Assembly (NCBI RefSeq): GCF_900162685.1 | Contig: NZ_LT727828.1 | Location: forward strand, 1,333,700 to 1,397,699 | Source of the DNA: Terribacillus halophilus | GTDB lineage: Bacteria > Bacillota > Bacilli > Bacillales > Amphibacillaceae | Reading direction: 5' to 3' | DNA length: 64,000 nucleotides | Shown: one piece after another, positions 39,764 through 48,592 of the stretch | Numbering within the stretch: the stretch's first letter is position 1 | Layout of the letters: each line of letters opens with the position of its first letter | Notes under the pieces: generated by a model | What the model saw: the letters and a program-made list of their open reading frames with translations, nothing else | The model's database searches: none | What the model was told of the DNA's origin: nothing | Made by a program: the position numbers and the translations under genes

Positions 39764-41063
39764 ACATGTTCAATTTTTAGCATTAGCTGGTATGATCGGA
39801 ACCGGTATCTTTAAAGGAAGCGGAGAAACAATCGGAATTGCCGGTCCGGGTGTTGTTGTTTCTTACTTGCTGGGCGGCGTACTATTGCTTATTGTCATGG
39901 TTGCCTTAGCTGAAATGGCAGTGATGTATCCAAATCATAATGTACAGCATTTAGTTCATAAAGCATTTGGTTTTCATATTTCCTTTATCGTTGGCTGGCT
40001 GTACTGGATTAACTGGACACTCGTTACCATTGTAGAAATCCTAGCAGCAGGCTCTTTCTTACAATTTTGGTTTTCTGAAACGCCGCTTTGGCTGTTAAGT
40101 GCTATTTGTGCCGCAATCATCATTAGTATAAATAGTCTGCAAGTGAAGTTTTACGGTGAAATGGAATTTTGGTTTGCCAGTATTAAGATTATCGCACTAG
40201 TACTTTTTATTATATTAGGCGGAGCAGTTTTATTAGGATTAACAGATTTTGCTCCAGACACACCAACACAGCATTTACTCGGTCATGGCGGATTCTTCCC
40301 GAACGGGTTGCAAGGTGTATTCAGCGCTTGTTTGATTGTTATGTTCTCTTTTGGAGGATCTGAGTTGATTGGCGTAGCCATCTCCGAAACGAAAGACGTA
40401 AAAAAAGTATTACCAAAAGTAATCCAAGGTGTCGTTTGGCGGGTGCTTATCTTTTATATTTTGCCAATTACGATTATTGCCGGATTGATTCCTTGGAACC
40501 AAGTTGCTGACATGGAAAGCCCATTTACTCAAGTAATGGATGCAATCGGCATACCAGGAGTTGCACACGTGATGAACTTCATCTTATTGACGGCCGTTCT
40601 TTCTGCCGCTAACTCCGGCATGTTTGCGACTTCCAGAACGATGTTTGCTTTAGCAGAAAAAAGAGAAGCGCCTCAAGCTTTGACGAAAACTTCTAAATCA
40701 GGAGCTCCAATCAACGCAATCACATTGAATGGTGGATTACTGCTAGTAGGAGCCGGATTAGCTTACTTTGCCCCAGATAGTATTATCGGAACAATGATGA
40801 CAATACCGGGCTTCACGATGCTATTGCTGTGGTTAAGCATATGCGCAGCACAGCTGAAACTGCGTCCTGGCTACGCAGAAGTGCCGCATTTCAAAATGAA
40901 GTTGTTTCCAGCGACTACGATTGTCGGGATGGCGGGCTTAGGTGTCATTTTAATTGGATCTACGTTTAGTAAAGGGATTTCGGTTGGAACGGTAGTTTGT
41001 TTTTGCGCACTAGCAATATTAATTGTATTAGCACTTGTTATGGGACGGAATCGTAAAGCTTGA
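39726..41063 (+). CDS. Amino acid permease (APC family), predicted tyrosine transporter
   Basis: A 445-residue transporter with twelve predicted membrane segments and the APC signature (AGMIGTGIFKGSGETIGIAGPG). It resembles YvbW and related T-box-controlled permeases. Specificity is inferred from the two UAC (Tyr) T-boxes in its leader; sequence alone does not fix the substrate. Its ribosome site is AGAGGAGA, inside the short upstream frame. A terminator follows at 41123. Confidence 0.88.
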   Translation: MSQNGLRKELLPRHVQFLALAGMIGTGIFKGSGETIGIAGPGVVVSYLLGGVLLLIVMVALAEMAVMYPNHNVQHLVHKAFGFHISFIVGWLYWINWTLVTIVEILAAGSFLQFWFSETPLWLLSAICAAIIISINSLQVKFYGEMEFWFASIKIIALVLFIILGGAVLLGLTDFAPDTPTQHLLGHGGFFPNGLQGVFSACLIVMFSFGGSELIGVAISETKDVKKVLPKVIQGVVWRVLIFYILPITIIAGLIPWNQVADMESPFTQVMDAIGIPGVAHVMNFILLTAVLSAANSGMFATSRTMFALAEKREAPQALTKTSKSGAPINAITLNGGLLLVGAGLAYFAPDSIIGTMMTIPGFTMLLLWLSICAAQLKLRPGYAEVPHFKMKLFPATTIVGMAGLGVILIGSTFSKGISVGTVVCFCALAILIVLALVMGRNRKA

Positions 41064-41122
41064 GATGCTAAAATGAAGAGTGCACTTTAAACAGTATAAG
41101 AAATAATATAAAATAAATGGAA

Positions 41123-41155
41123 AAGAATGCTACATAATTGTGTGGCATTCTTTTT
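41123..41155 (+). terminator. Terminator of the permease gene
   Basis: AAGAATGCTACA/TGTGGCATTCTT stem with a T-run. Confidence 0.85.
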
Positions 41156-41215
41156 TCTATATCATTTTTAATTGCTGACACAAGACTTCTGAATTTATCG
41201 ACGGAGGTGAGTGGC

Positions 41216-41506
41216 TTGGAAATTCAGATTATGTCTGTTTTTATAGGCGTCGTGTTTGTTATCTCTGCTTACTTTATTAACGTGAAAAAGAAGCTGCGTT
41301 TCCTCCGCGGGTATAACCAAGAACGAATCCGAGATAAAAAGAAATTTATTGAACTTGTCAGCGCATTTTACTTGGTTAGTGGAGCCATTTTAATCTTAGT
41401 GCCGTTTATTTTCTCATGGGTATGGAGCATAGCTGCGGTGCAGTATGTGGTACTGGCGAATCTTGTGCTGATTATATATGTGAATGTTAAGATGGTTGAT
41501 AAATGA
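41216..41506 (+). CDS. DUF3784-like small membrane protein
   Basis: A 96-residue protein with three membrane segments (IMSVFIGVVFVISAYFI, LVSAFYLVSGAILILVPFI, VVLANLVLIIYVNV) and a basic cytoplasmic loop (KKKLRFLRGYNQERIRDKKKF) typical of the DUF3784 family. The start is TTG 41216, behind GGAGGTGAG. Function unknown. Confidence 0.7.
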   Translation: MEIQIMSVFIGVVFVISAYFINVKKKLRFLRGYNQERIRDKKKFIELVSAFYLVSGAILILVPFIFSWVWSIAAVQYVVLANLVLIIYVNVKMVDK

Positions 41507-41650
41507 AGCTCATCGTATAAAGATATCTGTCACGTTTACTGCCCCTTATTTAGATAGCAAGTCTGCTTTGATGAAAAAATATATTGTTAGGTCTAATAGT
41601 ACACTAGAAATACAATATGACAGCGAAAAGCGACCTCTAAAAAGTTCCTA

Positions 41651-41932
41651 TTACTTTCTATATCCTCTGCATGTTAAAGAGGTCTGAAGTCTCATATAGT
41701 TATACATAAGTTGTGCATGTCGGCCTTCTTGTGTATGATGATTGATTAATGGTCGAAGCCGTTGTAAAAACGCTTGATCGCAATCACATCGATTACCGTA
41801 TCTTCTATAACAAATATCATGCTGTTTGCATACAGCATCCACTTTATTAACAGGATTACCTGGACCACTGCAGCCAGGTCCGCACCAGTTATACCCTGGA
41901 AACACACAAAAGCGAAAAGATCTTTGCGGCAA
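41651..41932 (-). CDS. Phospholipase A2-like protein
   Basis: A 93-residue protein with the parvovirus/insect-type phospholipase A2 motif: calcium-loop region YNWCGPGCSGPG, catalytic CKQHDICY (His-Asp dyad) and CDCDQAFL, rich in cysteines. Such small PLA2-like proteins occur in spore-forming Bacillaceae, often labelled after the parvovirus VP1 domain; the enzyme would cut the sn-2 bond of phospholipids. No signal peptide is present. The first ATG (41950) is followed at once by AAGGAGGG, so TTG 41932 is the likelier start. Biological role unknown. Confidence 0.75.
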   Translation of the reverse strand: MPQRSFRFCVFPGYNWCGPGCSGPGNPVNKVDAVCKQHDICYRRYGNRCDCDQAFLQRLRPLINHHTQEGRHAQLMYNYMRLQTSLTCRGYRK

Positions 41933-42022
41933 TAGGAATCCCTCCTTCATTAGTAATAAGTACTCTAGTTTAATCTATTCATATTGTGTTCCTCGTGTAT
42001 ATGCTTTTATCATGTCAAAGCT

Positions 42023-42048
42023 AAAAAACCGCTGTAAGCGGTTTTTTT
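42023..42048. terminator. Bidirectional terminator
   Basis: AAAAAACCGCT-GTA-AGCGGTTTTTT hairpin between the two reverse-strand genes, facing both ways. Confidence 0.8.
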
Positions 42049-42086
42049 ACTACAAGCAAAAGATAACAGGTGATAGTTTTTTCTCT

Positions 42087-42878
42087 TTACTTGTTAGCTA
42101 TATGTACGCGAGATAGAAGCGGACGATCTTGGTCCCATAATACGTTGACGGGAATTCCGAAGAAGGCAGAGAGCTGGCCGCTGGAAATGAGGTGTTTCGT
42201 ACTGCCGGATGCGAATACTTTTCCTTCCTTAAGCAAAAGTGTTTGATCAAATATCGGTAAAATCTCCTCGATATGATGCGTTACATAGATAATGGTCGGT
42301 GCGTTCGGCTTGCTGCTGATTCTTTCGATTGATTCTAATAGAGCTTCCCGTGCTAGAAAATCTAATCCATTGGCAGGCTCGTCCAAAATGAGCAGCGGCG
42401 GATCTGCCATTAATGCACGGGCGATTAAAACACGCTGTCTTTCCCCGAGCGATAGTGTTTCGTAGCGGCGGTTTGCGTAGGCAAAACAGCCGAGATCATG
42501 AAGCAGCTGTACGGCTCTTTCTTTCATTTTCTCCGTAGGCTTTTCATAGAGTCCGATGGATGCAAAAGCACCGCTCAATACAACTTCATATGCATTATTC
42601 CCCAAGTCGAACTTCTGCTGAATAGAGGAGGAAACAAAACCAATTTGAATGCGCAGTTTTTCAGCAAGGTATGTCTGGCCAAACTCTTTTCCTAGTACCT
42701 GCATGCTGCCTTTCGTCGGAAAAGTATACGCATTAAGCAAGTTCAACAGAGAGGTTTTACCCGATCCGTTCAGTCCGAATAAGACCCAGTTTTGCCCTTT
42801 TTGTACTTGCCAATTCAGGTCTTGTAATATCCAGTTGCCATCTCTTTTTAATGAAACATTTTCTAACTCTAAGATCAT
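42087..42878 (-). CDS. ABC transporter ATP-binding protein, YlmA/ModF-like
   Basis: A 263-residue ABC ATPase: Walker A GLNGSGKT, signature LSLGERQR, Walker B LLILDEP and the switch His (YVTHH). It resembles YlmA of B. subtilis and ModF-type ATPases that work without a dedicated permease gene nearby. No permease or binding protein is adjacent, so partner and substrate are unknown. Ribosome site GGAGGC. Confidence 0.87.
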   Translation of the reverse strand: MILELENVSLKRDGNWILQDLNWQVQKGQNWVLFGLNGSGKTSLLNLLNAYTFPTKGSMQVLGKEFGQTYLAEKLRIQIGFVSSSIQQKFDLGNNAYEVVLSGAFASIGLYEKPTEKMKERAVQLLHDLGCFAYANRRYETLSLGERQRVLIARALMADPPLLILDEPANGLDFLAREALLESIERISSKPNAPTIIYVTHHIEEILPIFDQTLLLKEGKVFASGSTKHLISSGQLSAFFGIPVNVLWDQDRPLLSRVHIANK

Positions 42879-43039
42879 ATGTATTGCCTCCTGTCAGTTC
42901 TTATAAGATAAATTAAACAGATACAAGATAAATATTCGAAACATTTAAACAATTAGAAGCGGGAGACGCCCTATGTTGCGTGAGCGCCTTTTAATTAGCG
43001 TTAGCATCTTAAAGCTGGATTCTCGAATTCAGTTGTACA

Positions 43040-43885
43040 TTATTTACTCAACGACTGCTTTATGTATTCTAAATACAGCCGAACAATATTCACGTCACTC
43101 ACTTGACTAAGCGTTCTGCTGCCTACTACATCTTCTATTTCATTGAACAAAAAGCGCCCGTCCCCATCAAAGAGAAAATCAATTCCTACAAAGCTGAAGT
43201 CGTAATGATCCACAATGCGCTGTACGAGTTGTTGTTCTTCTATTTTTAGCGGGTAGAGAGAAGCATTGCCGCCAAGGGAATAGTTTGCGCGGAAATCTTG
43301 TTCACTGCTGCGAAGAACGGCCGCAATAATCGTTTTGCCAATAACAAAAACGCGTACATCTTTACCCGCGGCCGGTGCTAACTTCTGCATGAGAATAGGT
43401 TGGTTGATATATTGCTGCTGCAAGTGCTGGTATTGTGCTTCTGTTTCTACTAAATGTACGTCCCTGCCGCCTCGACCGCCTGCTGATTTCCACACAAAAG
43501 GGTAAGCTAGTGGCGGTTGGGGGATAGAGGCATTCGTTTGGAAAAACATATCTACCATCGGGATGCCAAGCTTTGCTAATTCCAGATGGGTTTTCATTTT
43601 GTTATTTGCCAGGTCAGCTATACGTGCATTATTGAAACAAGCAATGCCTGCTTGCTCGAGCTGTGCCGTCAACAGTGGATCAATGGTCCGCACGATAGCA
43701 AAGTTGGGAATGTCCAGTTCTTTGTGATTCAAGGCTGCTTGTCCGCGCATTATCGAGATAGACAACTCATCTGTGAAGACGAGACGCAATTTCAGGCGAA
43801 GCTGTTCACTTTCCGAAAGAAACCAATCAATAAAAGCGGCGTTTCGTTCGGCATCTGCTCGATTGTAAATCAGCCAGCCATTCAT
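43040..43885 (-). CDS. ATP-grasp ligase, RimK/LysX-like (second of a pair)
   Basis: A 281-residue ATP-grasp enzyme. The N-terminal part (GWLIYNRADAERNA) is the pre-ATP domain; the central part has AYPFVWKSAGGRGGRDVHLV, the glycine-rich ATP loop; the C-terminus has FVGIDFLFD...FLFNEIEDVVGSRTL with the metal-binding acidic residues. The family links amino acids to carboxyl groups (RimK adds glutamates to ribosomal protein S6). Its start overlaps the upstream paralogue's stop by four bases (ATGA). Substrate unknown. Confidence 0.83.
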   Translation of the reverse strand: MNGWLIYNRADAERNAAFIDWFLSESEQLRLKLRLVFTDELSISIMRGQAALNHKELDIPNFAIVRTIDPLLTAQLEQAGIACFNNARIADLANNKMKTHLELAKLGIPMVDMFFQTNASIPQPPLAYPFVWKSAGGRGGRDVHLVETEAQYQHLQQQYINQPILMQKLAPAAGKDVRVFVIGKTIIAAVLRSSEQDFRANYSLGGNASLYPLKIEEQQLVQRIVDHYDFSFVGIDFLFDGDGRFLFNEIEDVVGSRTLSQVSDVNIVRLYLEYIKQSLSK

Positions 43886-44775
43886 GACAGTATCTCTTTA
43901 ATATGCGAAATAATAGCATCAGAGACATCGACACCGGTGCAGTCAAAGATGGAACGGATATGTGCATTGGAATTTACTTCGCAGACGATTGGCTCCCCAT
44001 GAGGTCCAAACAACAGGTCAACACCTGCAAAATTAGTTCCGACAGTGTGCGCAGCTGCAATCGCAAGTTCTGCTTCCTTTTCCGAAGGGGTATACGGCTG
44101 CATGCTGCCGCCTCGTGACACATTGGCTCGAAAATCAGTGTCTGATAATCGAATCATAGAGGCAACGACCTTACCACCGACAACGTTTATCCGGATGTCC
44201 CGCCCGTGACTTGTATGGATGTACTCTTGCAGAACAAAGGGGGCGGTGCCAATCTCTTTTATTTTCTTATGTAGTTGTTCTTTTGTTTGGATAAGATACA
44301 CTTGTTCTCCAAAAGATCCGAATGCTTCCTTGACAATCATCGGAAAGCCGAGTTCTGCTATTACTGGTTCAAACGTATCCAGCTGAACAGGCAAGGTACC
44401 TGGGAATATCTTTGGTGCTATAACCGTTTTCGGTATTGCAATCCCTGCTGCGGCAAGTGCTTGGTACATCAAAATTTTATTGTCACAGAGAGCAATGGAT
44501 TTGCTGGAGTTGAATAACGGAATTCCTAAGGTTTCCAGCTGCTGCGCAAGCGGAATATCTTTGTCACTAAAGACGACAAAGTCCGGCATGTCCTCTGCTT
44601 CTTTGAGTAAACCGTTAGCTGAACCAACGACGCCTAACAAGGCGTTATTTTTAATGATTTTCATATCAATCTGCTGAGCTTTGGCGGCGCGCTGCATCCA
44701 TTCTGCAAAATCGAGAAACTTTTTTCCGCCAAGGTGGCCATTGTAGATGACCCAGCCAAGTTTCGGTGTAGCCAT
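43882..44775 (-). CDS. ATP-grasp ligase, RimK/LysX-like (first of a pair)
   Basis: A 297-residue paralogue of the next gene, with the same layout: KLGWVIYNGHLGGKKFL at the N-terminus, ATP loop FPMIVKEAFGSFGEQVYLI, and NFAGVDLLFG...VCEVNSNAHIRSI with the metal-binding Glu and Asn. The open frame extends far upstream, but ATG 44775 behind AAAGGAA is the natural start; the extension would run into folC on the other strand. The pair is divergent from folC. Both probably ligate an amino acid to a small carboxylate or to each other's product; this is inference. Confidence 0.83.
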   Translation of the reverse strand: MATPKLGWVIYNGHLGGKKFLDFAEWMQRAAKAQQIDMKIIKNNALLGVVGSANGLLKEAEDMPDFVVFSDKDIPLAQQLETLGIPLFNSSKSIALCDNKILMYQALAAAGIAIPKTVIAPKIFPGTLPVQLDTFEPVIAELGFPMIVKEAFGSFGEQVYLIQTKEQLHKKIKEIGTAPFVLQEYIHTSHGRDIRINVVGGKVVASMIRLSDTDFRANVSRGGSMQPYTPSEKEAELAIAAAHTVGTNFAGVDLLFGPHGEPIVCEVNSNAHIRSIFDCTGVDVSDAIISHIKEILS

Positions 44776-44887
44776 AGTTGAAGTTCCTTTCTTTAGGAGA
44801 TGCGCTACATATGAAGAAATTATTTCTATAGTGGCAGCACGATCTAGTTTGTTATAATAGTCCATTATACATGGAAGGAGATGCTTT

Positions 44888-46108
44888 ATGTTTGAAAACC
44901 TAGCACAAGCAGAAGCTTTTTTGGCCAGCCGCAGACATCTTGGCATAAAGCCGGGGTTGCATCGGATCCAGCAGCTGCTAGAAGCATCAGGCAATCCTGA
45001 GCGGCGAATGAAAACAATACATATTGCAGGTACAAATGGCAAAGGGTCAACGGCTGCTTATATTGCCCAAGCATTGACAGCAAACAACTGGAAAGCGGGA
45101 AGCTTTACGTCACCGACTCCAGGCGGCTTTTTGGAAAGTATTCAAGTAGATAGTAATTGGATAACAGAGGAAGCCTTTGTTCATGAGTGCAATGCGCTTC
45201 TTGCTGCAATTGAAGAAATGGACGGTCAAGATGCGCATCCGAGTGAATTTGAAATCCATGTTTGTATCGCTTTTTCTTATTTGGCCCAACATGCTGACAT
45301 CAGCGTGATCGAAGCAGGCATGGGCGGCCGTGGTGACGCGACTAACGTCGTACAGCCGTTACTCAGCATTATTACCAATATCGGGCTTGACCATCAGAAG
45401 TTCTTAGGGAATACCATTGCGGACATTGCAGCAGAAAAAGCCGGTATTATCAAAGCTGGAGCACCAGTGCTTAGTGCTGCGGCACAGGATGAGGCAATGA
45501 AAGTAGTAGAGGCGCATGCAAAGGCGGAAGGAGTGCCGGTTACTTGGGTAAGAGAAAAGGACGTGGAGCGATTACAAGTGCATCCAAAAATGAAAGGCCC
45601 GCATCAAAAGCTGAATGCAGCACTTGCATCGGTAGCTTGCCGGGTTCTTCAGGAGTTAGGGATTTCTTTAGAAGAAGATAAAGTGAGACAAGCCATAAGC
45701 CAGACGCAGCTGCCGGGTAGATTTGAGCTTGTCGAGAAAGAGCCTAAAATAATCCTTGATGGAGCACATAATGCAGAAGGAATGGCTGCTTTTGTTAGAA
45801 CGGTACAAGCAAATTACCCAGACACGAAACGAAAGGTTCTATTCGGTGCATTTCAGGACAAGCCTTTCGAACAGATGATGCAGCAGCTTCAAGAGGTTAC
45901 AGACGACATCACATTAACGTCTTTTGAACACGAACGTGCCGCTGACTTGGAAACACTGACAGAAGCATTTCCGGGATTAAATAGGACAGGCAAATGGACG
46001 GAATGGGTCGATCAGGCATTTACAGCTAATCAAAGAGATACGGTTTATTTTGTGACGGGATCACTTCACTTTATCTATCAAGTGCGAACGTATATTGTTA
46101 AAAATTGA
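44888..46108 (+). CDS. folC: Folylpolyglutamate synthase/dihydrofolate synthase
   Basis: A 406-residue Mur-ligase-fold enzyme that adds glutamates to folates. Signatures: HIAGTNGKGSTAAY (ATP loop), SPTPGGFLESI, and EAGMGGRGDATNV; the C-terminal domain has ILDGAHNAEGMAAF. Extended -10 TGTTATAAT at 44850-44858 and a GGAAGGAG ribosome site precede it. In B. subtilis folC follows valS directly; here about 8.3 kb of other genes lie between. Confidence 0.96.
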   Translation: MFENLAQAEAFLASRRHLGIKPGLHRIQQLLEASGNPERRMKTIHIAGTNGKGSTAAYIAQALTANNWKAGSFTSPTPGGFLESIQVDSNWITEEAFVHECNALLAAIEEMDGQDAHPSEFEIHVCIAFSYLAQHADISVIEAGMGGRGDATNVVQPLLSIITNIGLDHQKFLGNTIADIAAEKAGIIKAGAPVLSAAAQDEAMKVVEAHAKAEGVPVTWVREKDVERLQVHPKMKGPHQKLNAALASVACRVLQELGISLEEDKVRQAISQTQLPGRFELVEKEPKIILDGAHNAEGMAAFVRTVQANYPDTKRKVLFGAFQDKPFEQMMQQLQEVTDDITLTSFEHERAADLETLTEAFPGLNRTGKWTEWVDQAFTANQRDTVYFVTGSLHFIYQVRTYIVKN

Positions 46109-46176
46109 AAAATGTGTTAATTTTAATTATCTGAAATTTATGAGGTCGTGGGACAAAGCAGGAAGGAAGAAGCTAG

Positions 46177-47916
46177 ATGGTGAGCAGCAGCAAGAGACTT
46201 GGGATTTGGATAGCATGGTTGATCATGTGGCCTGCTTCTTTGTATATGATCTATCAACATACTGATTTTCAGGAGATCAAATGGCTGGATTTAAGTGCAT
46301 TTACCGTGCTGGCGATCGTCGTTGCACTTTTTCCGATCATGGTTAACCAAATACCTGTTTTCTTCCTCAATGGCATCACCTTGGTTATTTATCTCAACTT
46401 CGGCTTATTTATTGAATTGATTATTACAACACTTAGCATCACGATTGTGCTGCTGCAAGTGCGGGTGACAAGAAAAGATATCTTCCGGATTCCTTTAAAT
46501 TATCTGATGTTCCTGGTAATGTCTGTCAGCGCAGCAGGTGTATATCGTTTATTTGATTTGCCAGGAAATGAAGAAAAGACACTGGGAACACCGATGCATA
46601 TCATTGCCATATTGGCTTATTCTTTGACGCTTTTTCTGCTGAATCATGTTTTGATTACTTTGACCAGAAGATTCATATTTGGTAAACGTGACAAAATTTT
46701 TGAACGAAGCTTTTTCTGGGAATTCATGACAACCTTTTATATTTTGCCAGCAGCGCTTCTTCTGCATTTGCTGTATCAAGAGATCGGTGCAATTGCTGTC
46801 GTATTTATCGGTTTTTCCATCGCCAGTACCTCGTACATTTTGCGGCTCTATTATGGCAGCCGCAGCATGAATGAGCGGTTGCGGATGGTCAGTGAAATAG
46901 GACATAAGCTGACCGCACAATTGAATGTGAAAGAGACGCTCGACCTGTTTATGGAGCGAATCGTCGAACTTGTTCCTGTAGATCAGGCTCTTCTCTTCGA
47001 TGTGAAAGAAGGGGAGGGGTTAAAATTAATTCGTTTATACGACCCTAAGCAACATTCTCCCTATAAGCATGGAGATTGGATAAATAAAGAAAAAGGATTG
47101 GGTAGTACAATTTGTGCAAAAGGCGCCGGCGTGAGATACGGAAAACGCAAACAATGGATACACAATTGGAAAGAAACTGCCCCAGCGTACAGTGAAAGTT
47201 TGATGTGCTTGCCGATACAACGTGAAAATCAACTGATTGGTATGCTTGTTTTGTTATCTGATCAGCGAAACGCATACGAAAAGTATCAATATACGCTTGT
47301 TAATTTGCTTGCAGATTTTATGGCCGTCAGCTTGCTGAATGCTGTTAACTATGAACAAACAAAGAAAATCAGTGAGCGCTGTGCGTTAACAGGATTGTAT
47401 AATTATCGCTATTTCGAAAAAGAAATGAATAAGCTGTTTGAATATCGAGACCAATCAGAGCCGGTATCTCTGATTATGCTCGACTTGGATCACTTCAAAC
47501 AAGTGAACGACTTGTACGGGCATGAAGCAGGCAATGATGTGCTGTGCCAAGTAGCGGACAGGTTACGTCTCGTCGTAGGTGAAGAAGGAGTGCTGGCACG
47601 CTATGGCGGAGAAGAATTCGCCATTATTCTTCCTGGCTGTACATCAGATGAAGCGGAGGCTATTGCGTCAGAAGTGCAGCAGTGCATCACAGAGCGCATT
47701 TTTATCACGCAGCATTTTCTTGATGACCAGTCAATTGTTACACTTGCTGTCACCGCAAGTATTGGCGTTGCATCTTACCCAGAGAACAGCGAGGATCACC
47801 TCGAACTTGTCAGGCACGCCGATCGTGCCATGTATGTCGGTGCAAAACAGCGGGGCCGCAACAGAGTAGCCATATATGATCAAATTGAACAAAGTCCAGA
47901 AAACATTCCTTCTTGA
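46177..47916 (+). CDS. Membrane diguanylate cyclase (GAF-GGDEF)
   Basis: A 579-residue protein: six to seven membrane segments in the first 220 residues, a GAF sensor domain (about 240-390, ETLDLFMERIVELVPVDQALLF) and a C-terminal GGDEF domain (about 415-570) with an intact active site RYGGEEFAIILPG and the upstream DLDHFKQVNDLYGHEAGN. The allosteric RxxD motif is not evident. It makes c-di-GMP from GTP. It lies upstream of a type IV pilus cluster whose motor ATPase has a MshEN domain, a likely receptor for this product. Confidence 0.92.
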   Translation: MVSSSKRLGIWIAWLIMWPASLYMIYQHTDFQEIKWLDLSAFTVLAIVVALFPIMVNQIPVFFLNGITLVIYLNFGLFIELIITTLSITIVLLQVRVTRKDIFRIPLNYLMFLVMSVSAAGVYRLFDLPGNEEKTLGTPMHIIAILAYSLTLFLLNHVLITLTRRFIFGKRDKIFERSFFWEFMTTFYILPAALLLHLLYQEIGAIAVVFIGFSIASTSYILRLYYGSRSMNERLRMVSEIGHKLTAQLNVKETLDLFMERIVELVPVDQALLFDVKEGEGLKLIRLYDPKQHSPYKHGDWINKEKGLGSTICAKGAGVRYGKRKQWIHNWKETAPAYSESLMCLPIQRENQLIGMLVLLSDQRNAYEKYQYTLVNLLADFMAVSLLNAVNYEQTKKISERCALTGLYNYRYFEKEMNKLFEYRDQSEPVSLIMLDLDHFKQVNDLYGHEAGNDVLCQVADRLRLVVGEEGVLARYGGEEFAIILPGCTSDEAEAIASEVQQCITERIFITQHFLDDQSIVTLAVTASIGVASYPENSEDHLELVRHADRAMYVGAKQRGRNRVAIYDQIEQSPENIPS

Positions 47917-47930
47917 TAGGAATGTTTTTT
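47901..47930 (+). terminator. Terminator of the diguanylate cyclase gene
   Basis: AAACATTCCT/AGGAATGTTT stem that overlaps the stop codon, with a T-run. Confidence 0.85.
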
Positions 47931-47941
47931 TGTATTTACTG

Positions 47942-47992
47942 TTGACGTGTTTAGGTGATTAATATATAGTTACTTACGTAAAGTAACTATAT
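47942..47992 (+). promoter_or_regulatory. Promoter with overlapping palindromic operator of the yceI-like gene
   Basis: Sigma-A promoter TTGACG (47942), 17-base spacer, TATAGT (47965). A perfect 12-bp inverted repeat (ATATAGTTACTT / AAGTAACTATAT, centre ACGTA, 47964-47992) covers the -10 and start region. The TTACTT...AAGTAA shape resembles operators of MarR and HxlR (DUF24) repressors; the regulator is not encoded next to it. Confidence 0.8.
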
Positions 47993-48020
47993 GAAAAAAC
48001 GAAACTGAGGAGGAACAAAC

Positions 48021-48548
48021 ATGGCAGAATTAAAATTAGATAAAGCACACAGCGGTATTTCATTTACGGTGAAACATATGATGGTTTCCAAAGCAAAGGG
48101 GAAATTCGAAGACTTCGACGTACAATTCAGCGGAGATTTGAATGATTTGGATAATTCATCTGTTACCGTAACTATCCAGTCTGCTTCAATTAATACAGGC
48201 AACCAGGACCGTGACGGTCACCTGCAGTCCGGAGACTTCTTCGACGCAGCGGGTCATCCTGCCATGACATTCAAAAGCAAATCAGTTAAACAAGTTTCTG
48301 GTGACGAATTCGAAATCACTGGCGACTTCACTATTAAAGACGTAACAAACGAAGAAACTTTCAAAGCAGAATACAACGGCACATCCAAAAACCCAATGGA
48401 CGGCAGCACAATCGCCGGCTTCGAAGTAGAAGGCAAAATCAACCGTGAAGCATACGGCCTAACGTACAACGCAGCACTAGAAACAGGCGGCGTATTGATT
48501 GGGAAAGATGTTAAGTTCACAGCTGACTTTGAGTTTGTTGTAGAATAA
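48021..48548 (+). CDS. YceI-family lipocalin-like protein
   Basis: A 175-residue YceI-domain protein: opening KLDKAHSGISFTVKHMM, then VTIQSASINTGNQDRDGHLQSGDFFD and a C-terminal beta-rich part with GFEVEGKINREAYGL. Members bind polyisoprenoid or long-chain lipids in a beta-barrel. No signal peptide, so cytoplasmic. It is a single-gene unit under a strong promoter and palindromic operator; stress control is likely. Confidence 0.9.
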   Translation: MAELKLDKAHSGISFTVKHMMVSKAKGKFEDFDVQFSGDLNDLDNSSVTVTIQSASINTGNQDRDGHLQSGDFFDAAGHPAMTFKSKSVKQVSGDEFEITGDFTIKDVTNEETFKAEYNGTSKNPMDGSTIAGFEVEGKINREAYGLTYNAALETGGVLIGKDVKFTADFEFVVE

Positions 48549-48560
48549 GCGGATATAAGG

Positions 48561-48592
48561 AAAGACCTATCCCGGGTGGGATAGGTCTTTAA
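48561..48592. terminator. Terminator of the yceI-like gene
   Basis: Perfect 13-bp stem AAAGACCTATCCC / GGGATAGGTCTTT with a GGGT loop. It also closes the convergent prepilin gene. Confidence 0.85.
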
